Part shown: piece by piece, positions 49,201 to 61,200 of the stretch
Layout of the letters: every line of letters starts with the position of its first letter
Numbering within the stretch: the first letter of the stretch is position 1
DNA from: Phoronis australis
Taxonomy: Eukaryota > Phoronida > Phoronidae
Length of the DNA: 64,000 nt
Assembly (NCBI GenBank): GCA_002633005.1
Contig: NMRA01000271.1
Location: forward strand, 477,028 to 541,027
Reading direction: 5' to 3'
Made by a program: the position numbers and the translations under genes
The notes under the pieces: model-generated
Databases searched by the model: none
What the model was told of the DNA's origin: nothing
What the model saw: the letters and a program-made list of their open reading frames with translations, nothing else

Positions 49201-52200
49201 TATTAATTCCCGTTGGCGTACTTTTTTCCAGAACGAGTACATTTTACTTTCGGATCATGTCGAGAAGTTTTGTTGTGATATGGCCAAGCTGTGTGGACGC
49301 AAGAAGGAGCTAGAAATATTCCTGGATAGGTCACACATTGATTTGGACAAGGAGAAATCAAAGCTTGGAACTGTGGAGATGGGTTGCAAATACGAAGCTA
49401 AGCAGGTAGCACATCCCACAAACCTCATTTTTGATCTCATGTGATATTTTTGGATGTCGGAATTACTTTATTACCTGTTATAAGTACTACAGCATGGTCA
49501 GTTCTGCAAGAATGACCCGAAACTAACATTAAATGCTGCGCACATGTCATTTTCACTTTAAAAGTTAAATCTTAATTTTGTGTGATAAACTTGTTTTTCT
49601 TTGGAAATTGGTTGACACTTTAAATTCATTTTATTTCCAAGTTGTTCTGTTGAGGACATTCTTTTCCTTGTTTTGATTTTGTGTTGGTCAGAGGCGATAC
49701 TAATAAGCTCAGTTTTTTCTTTCTCATTGTACTTTAAAAAGGGCGTCCCGGATTAGAACTCTCCTTTGTACAGGAGATAAGAAAGCGCGTGACCTCGTTT
49801 TGGAAATCAGGCATATTTTAGTATTTCTCATTGATGTCGGGAAGACGAAGAAATTCACAGCACACACCCATGGGTTTTTGTCCTGTTTATTAAACATTAC
49901 GTCTGAGTTTCAGCCCACAGCACAGCAGTGATACTTTGTTAGCACTGGAAGGACGAATAGAGTAATGCAACAAAGACAAACTTGCAAAGAACCAGACAAT
50001 AACAAATATCATGTGAAACTCTATTGACATGAAAATGAGGCAGCAAATGTGTCTAACGGATGTTTACGGCAGTGTGGGTAAATACAGCGAGATTCGAGTG
50101 TCGCTTTTTGTAATCCGGGACGGCCCTATTGTCCGACTTGTAGCTCAGAGGCAGCATGTGTGTATTGTTGAACCAACTCAAACTCATGCTCACTTCACGT
50201 TGCAGTTTCTTTATGCACCAAAAGTACGCTCACATTGTTTTAAATAATTAAATGACTTGTTTTCATTTAGCAGAATCTGCGCGTTACATACCATTCCGCT
50301 GGGTTGTTAAAACCAAGAAATTTCCAACATCACGAGCTGATGTAGAATCACGTTCAATTAAACTTGACAAACATGCCCATTGTGTTGGTAAAGAAAGCTG
50401 TGGTAGTAAGAGAGACAGAGCTCACAATCTCACAAAAGAATCAGCAGATGAAAGTTAAGTCTAATTGCTCCGATAGTCGACCGTTTTCTCAGAAGTTTTT
50501 GGTGATAGTATTTCAGACAAAGCACGTCTTCGTCACGACATTTGTTGAACATCGTTTGGGAATAGTATTTTTGAATATCGGTTAGTGTCTGAGGCGCAAA
50601 ATTTACAGTATAATTACTGGATTATCAGATGAACGCAGACAATGAGAGAGCTGGACCTTATAAACACTAGTTTGCCAACTTTCTACCCTAGCTATCTCTG
50701 TCAAACTGATAACGACACTCCTGTATCCCGACTAGGCGATCAGTGACACTGGGATACTTGTTCAACAGCGCGGGTGCGTAATGGAATTAATGTCTCATTT
50801 CAGTTTGTAGCTCATGAATTTGTACAGAGCCATCTGCACGAGGAGTTTTATGGCGAGTCTCCAGAGCAACAGAAGTTCTTCTTGAAACACAATAACTTCA
50901 CAAGACTCCTCATGTGTATAGTGTTGTCGCCGGTGGTGTTACTGATGATTGTTGGCTACATCCTGTTCGGAGGCATAAAGATTCTAAAAGAAAAGGTAAA
51001 TGTGATTTGCTGGACAGGTGTTAATATGATACATGTAAGTCTTTTTGGTGTAAAGAGTCATAGCTCTCCGACTCCGACTTATTGTTTGTTGTTCCTGTTT
51101 AAATGCAAACTCTCAGCTCTGTTAGCCTTTGCAGGAAATGCTGCAATTTTGTTCTGTTTCATGTTCATTCTTTAAATTTATACCTTTTGATTGACAGCTA
51201 TTTCTCTTCAGTACCCTATCCCATTCTACTACATCAACGCGCTGAAAGACCCGATCATCAAGTTCTACATTCACACAATGTGCTATATCCTCTTCCTGTT
51301 TCTACTGCTGGTTTATACCCTGCTGCCACTCGCTGATAACCGGTCTCACCGCAATACTGGGTTTTCTTGGATACAGTGGTGCATTGCATTCTATATTCTG
51401 GGTAAGAGAAAGACTTGACCGCATTACTTAATTCAGGGCTTAGAGAACTGAACAGTTCTTTCAATTACAGGGAAGTGAACTGTGTGTTTGAGCCTCATCA
51501 CCGAACAATTAAATGCGTTAAATAGAGATGGCCGCATTCCATGAGAGCTCATTAAATTGTCAATGAATAAACATTGTAACCCTCGTTATACTTTTCAACA
51601 AAATGTTTGCCCTACACTAAATACCGTACATACCTGAATGTTTGAATGAGAACATGAAGTGTGTAAATTTGATCAACGGAAATGTAAACTGAAGTAGTAT
51701 CTGACCGGTTAGAGGCGATAATGAAGACAACAGGTTCGTGACAGTAGGTCTATATTTGAAGTACCGAGACGACTACACTACGCTACTTAGTAATCCCCCC
51801 TCTTTAGCAATGAAATTATATATGATGATAACTTGAGCTTGTAGTAGTTGCTAAGTAAGTAAGTATAATTATGTGTATAAATGTCTTATCAAGTTTGTGT
51901 CCTAATATTCATAGAAAATCCTTGTAGCGAGATGGTCTTTAAGTCCTTCGCTCAGACCTTCTGATGTTGGTATTTGGGTTACCTTCTACTGGTGTATTGG
52001 GAGAATCCTTACATTTTGCGTGAGCAGGTCTGTCGTCAATGAAATGAACTCGTTTTTGCGTCATGTCGACTGCGGCGAACTCTAGTGGCTTTCTGGGTTT
52101 CGACAATATATCTGTCCGGGTTCTCGTCTCTGTGTATGATTGTACCTTGGCACTAGGTCTTGGTTTGTCGAGGACTGTAACATGCGGACCACGGAACATA

Positions 52201-55200
52201 TTTGGAAACGTTTGTTTGAAACATTGTTGTTTCATGACGGTCCTTCATGTTTGTAGTTGTTTCATCCAATCTTCTGCCATGTGCACCTTCACCAGGTTCA
52301 GAACGGCTCGGCAGAGTCGTGACGACTGGTCGGCCAAATCGCGATGGAAGTGTTGAGACAATCCGTGTGGTTCTGAGCTGAAGTAGGGATTAGGCGACGT
52401 CACACTTCTGTACTAGGCACTGCTTCACAGCAGTCTTTAATGCGTCTTACATGGCGCTCAATGAAGCCATTGCTGTGGGAGTATTGAGGTGAGCTGGTGC
52501 CATGTTCGATGCCCCAAGAGGTGACAAATTCCTTGAAGGCTGTGGTTCGTTTCCTGTCATAATTTCGTCTGGTTTTCCAAACAGAGCGCAGTAGTCTCTT
52601 ATCTTCTTTGTTATAGCGGGACTGGTCACTAACGTCGTGATTTCGCTTAGTACAGGGTATTTCGAATACTTGACAAGGGCAGCAAGAATTGTCTGCCATC
52701 GATCTCGAATAGGTCAGACGCGTTTAACTGTCATGGTCTGGAAGGTACATTGTGGGGGTTTAGTGGTTGTCCTTGGAACTCCTGGCAAAGTGGGCTCGAC
52801 TTGCATAGTCGCTATATGTCTGCAGTGTACATTTTCTCGGGCTAACCGCCGTGTCTTCTAGACGCCTTGGTGCCCCGCCTTCGTGGAGTTTCCGTAGGAT
52901 ATCGTCTCTGTTCGGGTATCATAGGTATGATTGTGTTTTTACCGATGGCACCATGAAGTATTAGTTGACCGGTTAGATACGAATGAAGACACCAGGTTCA
53001 TCACAATGGGTCATATTTGAAGACTAAGTACGGAAAGGGCTAATTCATTCAGAGCAATATATAAATACGCTATATACGTAGTAATAAGAAACTACAACAT
53101 AAACGTTCTTGTAGCTGACTTGTTCTTGAAGTAACGCCCAGTGTGTGTTGTTGAATAATAATTAAAATTCTGAAGCCTCTAGGCTTGCTGGCTAGTGTTA
53201 AAAGCTGTTGGGATAAAACTTCCCCAACTGGAAGAACTCTTACTTAAGACACCAGCGTAAACGTTGTTAGAATGTAAGGCTCCTGCGGCCGGTTGCATGA
53301 AACAGTCCCAAATAGGGACTCAACTAAGGTCCCTAAATCTGATGCGTGGGACTTGTGAAAACATCGATTGCTCTTTCTTGTATTGTTTTAGTTTCATTTC
53401 TAAGTAAACTTTTGACTTTGATACAAATTGAGAGTCAACTCTACCTTGAATTGTCAATATTATCGAAAATAATTAGGAATATTTTCAAGCAACATCCCCA
53501 ATTTAAGGACCGAGTCCCTAATTATTTTCAATGAACTCTGGGCTCAGTAATTTTTTACATTTTTAGAAAATGTCATAAATCAAGTAGGACCTCATACTAA
53601 CGATGAAATAAAAGAAAAATCTTACATCCGTTAGTCCATAAAGACACAAATACGCAAAAAATGGGCATTAGGTGAGTCCCTATTGGGAACTGTTTTATGC
53701 AACCAGCCACTGGTAATCTATGTTCTTCTGTAGGTTACGTCTGGGCTGAAGTGAAGCAGTTGTGTACGAGAGGATACGGTGCCTACTTGCTCAGTGTTTA
53801 CAACTGGTTGGATTCACTCATGGTCTTTCTATACTTGGCCTCGTACGCTTGTCGTGTGGTGGCCTTATTCAAAACAAAAGACGCTCTGAATTTCCAAGAA
53901 AAATATCCGGTCGGACCGTACCCTGAAGAGGTTCAATATTACCTTGAAACTGGTGGGTTTTACCTGAAGTTTTTCATTCGCGTGTTTGCCATGAACTGTT
54001 TGATGAATTTTTTGCTTGTCCTGTTTTAGGCTTCAGTTCTCAGACTGCTTAGGAGCAGTTGAATTTTTAGTGATGATTTATTTCAAGTACTGTCTTTACC
54101 TCAGGGTCTTGCTTATAATCCTAGCAGATGGTATTTTGGAACCAATGTAGAATCCTTAGTGTACTGCAATATTCTATCTTGAGCCTGCGCACGTAAATTC
54201 CGAGGAGTAAAATATTATCTGTATTTAAGCGAGTGGGCGTACTTTCAAAGACTGAAAGGTTGTGTTTTGTCGTCAAGAAAATAGCTGCCAAATCGAACTA
54301 CAATTATTTAGAAGTCACATTCTCCTGCAGACTTAAAGTGTTGTTGAGTAATTTCAAGCTAGGCTGGAAAAGCAATGAGCGTTATTAAATCCACTCTCAA
54401 AATTCAACTTTACTTCCCATACACTGCAATTCAAACTCTTTAACTCCATGATTATGCCCATATTAACGTATGATGCAGAAATATGGGGCACATCAATGCG
54501 TGAATCTATTGAAAAAGTTCATAATGATTTCTGTAAGTACGGTCTGAGATTGAATATTTAAACGCTGAATGCGATGGCTCGCGGTGAATGCGGAAGACAA
54601 TTGTTAATTACAGTATATATATGTAAATCAATTATCTATTGGACAAAAAAACTTGATATGGGAGAACATAGGTATCCACTCAAGTACTATAGTACGTAAG
54701 CAAGAGAACAACCTGAAAACGGTTATTATTACTGGGCACACCGTGCCAAAGAAACTATGTATACGTGCGGTTATGGAGAGGTGTGGTTATTTGGTATTAG
54801 TATTGAATTTATTGTGGTATTCAAGTAGAGGTTACGTCCAGAACATTTGACTGAAAATCCGCCAACATTTCGGCTTCGCTTTCACAGGAACACACTTTTT
54901 AGACCTGTGACTCTTCTCATTAGATCTCAGTGATCTTCTGAGCCCCTATTCCAGCGCCTCACTGCTTTTTCAAAGACAATTTACTTATCGCGTCTTCGGG
55001 AAGCTGACGAAGAAATGAGTCCTTCCCTCTAAAATACTGTCGTGTTCTTATGGTTACAGCTGATCAACCCACATCTACCCTAACTTGTTAAGAAACGAGA
55101 CGGCGCGGAATTACGCAACAAGTGCCTCACCTCCACCAAGCCTGAAATTTCTCAGGCTACAAACTCTTTTCTTGATGAGCGTAGATGCATCGATGACTCT

Positions 55201-58200
55201 CGTTTTATTCGTATAACCAGCTCAAATACAACCCCCTCTTGCCGCCGTAGGACCCCGTCCTTCGTCTTATGCACCACCGCCTGCAGCACTCCCTCATACC
55301 CCTTCTTGTCTCGGTGCTCGTTCTTCCCGCTTCACAAGCGCGCCTTTCTTAAAGCACGGTCCACCGACGTTGACGTCACCACTGAGGAAAGCAACCCACA
55401 AGAAACAAAATCTTACTGCAAGTAAAGTCGTGACTTCGTTGTCGCTCTTCGCGTCCACATAGTTCAATCTCATTATCTTGACACGTTTGTTGGTCAAACC
55501 CCTTTGCGTTTGACATTGGATTGTTGTTCGACAGGGAACATGATTAGCGCATCGTGTGCACGTTGGGTGGGCGTAAAAATTCGTAAAAAATCTCAAAACG
55601 CCTTCCAGGCCGAAGGTACATCTACTTTACAGGATGTGGTGGAAACTCGACATGTCTTCACACGTGACAAGCATTTCGATGGTCTTGTTTTCCAGTCCAT
55701 TGACGTAGATGTCTTGTCAGCAACCCTATTTATGACTTACAATGACATTTCAGTACGACGTGCTCGCAAGTTTATCACGTTGGCTGACTGATCTACATAT
55801 TGTACACCTATGCTCAACCCGAAAAACCAATATCCACGACCCACAGCACACCTGCCTCAGGAATAACGTGCTTCCTCTCACGCATGGCCTGGTGATTGTC
55901 TTGACTTGGATGCCCCGTCTGATACAACCGACAGCATTAGCCTCCTCTCTAAGAGTGTTTCCTATCTATGGCCACAACCCGCCATTCTTGCCCCGATTGA
56001 TGGCAAGATTCGCTTGTTCAGCAACACCGACGAACCACGATTTTTGCAAAAAGATGAGCAGTTTTGGCAGGTGAACGGTGTGTTCACACCTTTAGAGGCT
56101 CCAACTGGATCCCCGATAGCCACCTCAAACCAAACAACCTTTGATCATCATCGTTTTGTCGCCGTTGATCCCGACAATATTTTGCATGCTGCAAATCAGG
56201 ACAGGTTCCACGGCCTGCATCGCGAATTCGCCCACGTATTTGATCCGCAATTTACCGGATACAAAGGTGCTGCAGGCCCTTTCGAGGCGGTTGTCAACAT
56301 GGGTCCTCCGCAACCTCCGCAGAAAAAATGTCGCCTCCCACAATACTCCAAGGACAAGCTCCTGGAATTGCAACAAAAATTCAACGAGCTAGAGCTACTA
56401 GGAGTATTCGCCCGTCCAGAAGATGTTGGTATTGCAGTAGAGTATCCCAATCCTTAGTTTCTCGTCAAGAAACCCCACGGAGGTCTTTGTTTAGTTACAG
56501 CATTTGCAGACGTCGGCTGGTACGCCAAGCCTCAATACAGTCCCCTCTCATGCCTGACGTAGATACCGTGCTTCGAAAGATTGTTCAATGGAAGTTCATC
56601 ATCAAGACTGACCTTACGAATGCTTTCTATCGAATTTCTTTGTCACGAGATTCCATAAAATATTGTGGCGTATCGGATTCACGCATTTCCGAGGTATCCG
56701 TGTCTACGCAGGAAACCGCATTGGAAGAGTTGACGTGTCTTGTGGTGGGCGAGATTTTGGAGGAAGAGGCAGTCACCTCTACCGTGGTGGTCAGACTATC
56801 ACAGACTAGATTACCAACTGGAAAAGGTGCTGTCTGCACTGTCCACACCTCCGTCAATGTTTTACGAAGACAGTTATATGCCCTCGACGTACAGAAGTCC
56901 TCGGCTAGATTTGGGAGATGGTACTTTATAAGCTAACTCACATCGCATAGTTGCTATCTCGTCATGTCCAAAACATGGTACTGTTCTACAAATGAGATCC
57001 TTCATCGGCGTCGTGTCTGTGGCTTCTTCAGAGCAGAACTGACAGGTTATTTGACTCCCATGTGAAATTGAGGCTCTCACCATTGCTGCCCATCTTGCTA
57101 TCATACTAGCATACTTGCAGACAGCGAGCCTTATTTACAAGCTTTTGAGAGGCGAAATTTCAGAGCCGAGAATGCACCGACGCTTCTTGCCAAGTGTGCC
57201 CTTTTGTGAACACTCTGGAAGATTATGCGGTTCTCAGTGCGACTGCTGCCGAGGTCCTTCACGGAGAACACAAACTTCCCTTTACCACGAGGTCATCTTG
57301 ATTATCTATTCAGTCAGAGTCTCCCGAGTTACGGCAAGTACACTCTCATCTCACCACGGGGACGCGGCCCTCAAAAAAAGTAACCAATGCTCAAGATGTT
57401 AAACGCTATCTCAACGTCACCACTATCGCGTCAGATGGTTTGCTTGTGGTTGGGTACGACAAGCCTCTCGTAGCTCGTGAAGAAGGCACCATTGTTCCAC
57501 GTCCCATTTCAGATGAGTTACTCACGGCATTTCACTTGCGGTTGGATCACTCCAGCTCCCATCAACTAAGACTCGTAACCCAATGATAGTTCTTTACCCT
57601 CGACCGTTGCACACGCATGTGCCATCAGTGTTGTACAATGCGCTTTTTCTCTAAAAGTATATCACTGTAAAGTACCTCTTACACTCCTGCCGCCGTTGGA
57701 AGGTCGTTTGCAGCTGATGTCAAGAATTTTCCAACGACAGCTCATTTTGGTGTTGCGAGAATGCGTCTGTTCTGACACAGTGGTTTGTATCATTACTTCT
57801 GAACACCACGAGGACCTTCGAAATGGTCTTCTCCAAATGTGCCTCGAATTGCGCTCGTTAGATTGCCCTCACATAGTTATCCGTATAGATCCGAGCTCAG
57901 GTTTCCCATTCACTCGGAAAGGACAAACTCCTTGAACATCATCGCATTTCATTTGAGATCAAACGAGTTGCTGCGTGATCAGTACAGTGTATGATACCGG
58001 CAATGTTAGTTCCTTATAGCTGGCCGTTGCGGTTGCTCGATTGAACAGCCATCTTCCGTCCACCGGTCCAAAGCTCCTTTTGCCATCCAGGCAGTAGAAT
58101 GCGACTCGTCCATCGGCGACCTCGTGTACCTCTACTTCAACAGGGACAAGTCCAGAGCCAGTTGTTTCCGATGGCGTGTGGTTGGGTGTTCGGAAATTTT

Positions 58201-61200
58201 CTGTAGATCATTTACGTAATGCTTCTTACTGTGTCAAACGCAGCGAGTGTTGCCGTGTTCCGAATGTTACTGACATTCCAGGTGCATCATCTGTCACTGC
58301 CCATTGTGACCACGATGACGACGACGAGGTCCCACCATGTTCTGCTACTCCCGTATCCGCTTCATCGTTGCCTTTGTCCTGTGGTCCAGCTCCACGGTAC
58401 AACGACGGTTTACTACATTCCTGAGGCCCACTCGTCGCCCCACAGGTGCCACCCGCCATCGTCCCTTCTCTGATGCATCCCCCCAGAATGGTTCTTCAGC
58501 GTCGCCTGCTGCTGAAACCCTCATCCTCCTGATCATCCAGAGGCCCAGAGGAGATCGCGACGACAGCGCCACAAACCTCACGGGAAAACAGCAGATTAGA
58601 TTTATGACTGATTTTATTTTTACTGTGTTCACTTCCTTCGACGCCATAGTGACTGGGGCTCTTATCAGCTCTGTGTTTACTGCTTTTGTTTTCAACTTTA
58701 CCTGTTCTTAGTGTAAGATTAGCTCATTTTTCCGACAGAAGAGAAAATCACGCCATTGTATTGTTAGTGTTATTCGTAAGACCGGGTTTGTTCGTCGCCG
58801 CGTAGGCGTAATCTGTGTGCTGCGTCGCGCGCTTCAAAGAGACCTGCTAAGACAACATGATTACGGGGTGAGAGTTCCTCTCTTATTCTTTCCGTTAAAG
58901 TACTTTTAGGTTAGAGGTAAGTGGTAAAGATCTCAAACTGTATTCCAGTCTTTAGTGCATTGCCAAAGATACAGGTAAATCCATTTTCCGTGCTTTGTGA
59001 AAAGTGTGACCGAGGCCCATGCAGTCACGTTTTCCTTTTGTCTCCGGCGGGGACTTACAACTACTAGCCCATAGAAGTTAACTGTTCAAAAGTTTCGCAT
59101 TTCTCGTTTTAGTCATTCATTTTGACGTTAAGTCCTGGTGTGGAAACTGTCATGTTGTGGAAGATTATAGTCATTTACAGTAGACAATCATCACATAGTT
59201 TACATTTTGGGTTCAAATTGAATTGTTAACAGAGACAGTTTCAAGTGTTCGGGGTTTCTGGCATCAGGTCAAGAGTTTACGGTGTTTATTTGGGTCAACT
59301 GTTTGCTACATTGGTCTGGTACAGGATGACATAATTTCGCTATGGCTGGGCACTTTCTTTTAATGGTCAAAAGTTTTCATGTAGTCAAATAAGTTTGATT
59401 ACGTCTCGAATCAATTTCATATCTTCATGTGTGACACTTTCATGTTGTTGCGTGTCATACCAAGTAATAGTCAATGAAAATCGAAACCTGTCAGAAAGAC
59501 CTTACTGTACTCGAGCGGACAGGCATTCTTTGTTACGGGCAAAAAACCCGTATGTTGCAAGTTACTCAACCTGATGGAAGCAACGGCAAACCTGCCCTTA
59601 GTTCAGTAACACCGGGAATTCGCTGAAAAACAAGATTTGCAAGATTACGTGAGACGTTGCTGTGTATTTTAGATGAGAACACGTGTTTTTGGATAGATTT
59701 TGTGATGTCCTAGCATCACTGAACTCTAACCTGTTGAAAATCATATGAAACATCTACAGTTCCGACAGAATGGCGAAATGCAAACGTAGCACCCATCTTA
59801 AAAAGATGATAAAACTTTGGCTTCAAACTACCGCCCAATATCACTCAGCTGCATATGTTCCAACTTATGGAGCACATAGTTGTCAGTAACATTATGCCTC
59901 CTCTCGACACAAATAATATACTTTGCACCTGGCAGTATGGTTTTCGTAGCCATAGATCATGTGAAACACAACTTGTCACATTCGTAGATGACCTCCTCCA
60001 AACTATGGAGGCAGGCACTCAAACCGACGCTGTGGTGCTGGACTTCTCCAAAGCCTTTGATAAGGTATCCCATCCTAGACTCTTGGAGAAGATCAGATAC
60101 TACGGTATAAGAGGTCTCACCCACAACTGGATACAATCATTTCTATCTCATAGAACACAGAGAATTGTTGTCGATGGTGAGTTCTGAAATTCCTCTCCAG
60201 ACCAATCGGGGGTGCCCCAGGGCTCTGTCCTTGGCTCTGCACTCTTCATACTCTATAAAAAGACTTTCCTGCTACCATTCTCTCAAATGTTCAACTCCTT
60301 GCTGATGATGCAGTTCTCTATAGACCCATTGCTTCCCCCACGATTTCCTGGAAATGAACTCTAATATCTCCAAATGCAATATTCTTCGTATCCACAAAAA
60401 ACGTTCACCCATAATATACAATTACAGTGTACACAACGCTTCACTCAAATGCATTAATGAAGCGGGGTCACTCATATAGACACAATCACCTCAAAGGCAA
60501 ACAAAACTCTATTGAAAAAATAGAAAAAATACAGCGTAGAGTAGCCAGGTTCGTTTTAAATGACCACTCAAGGTACTCCTCCGTTTCATCCATGCTCACA
60601 ACTCTCAAATGGCCCACCCTCCAGGAAAGCCGAGCTGAAAACAAACTGCCCCTTCTGTACAAGATCGTCCATAACCTGGTTGCTATTCCTCACTCATACC
60701 TTCCACTACAACATGTACATACCTCCAAATCACTTAACTCCCACTCTCACACCTTTGAAAGATCATACATCCGCACTGCATACTACGCAATCTCTTTCTT
60801 TCCATCTACCATTTTACTCTGGAATAGACTCCCACAATTCGTCATCTCGTCAGAAACAATAGAAATATTCACAGGTCACATCCTGAACATCAATCTTATA
60901 CAGTAATCAATAAAACCTGTTTTATCTTGGCACTAACCAGCACTTTGTTTTATCGTTATTTTCACAGTTATGTACACATCAGTTATATACTAACATGCGC
61001 CAACAAGTAAGGATCGAAATCACGATACTTTGTTGTATATGAGAAGAAGAAGAAGAAAAATAACATGGTAAAACAGGTCGTGGAGAACACTGTTATATCA
61101 AAATGGCTCCCAAGCATATTCAGTGTTGTTTTTCTTTTCTCTTTTAGATGTACCGGTTACTACGAAAAACAACCCGAGAATGGGAAATGCCTTTTTTGTA

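Noticed and set aside
50029-50585. Open frames between exons 13 and 14
   Set aside because: Exons 13 and 14 join in phase 0 and match the continuous TRPC block; the frames look like intron sequence.
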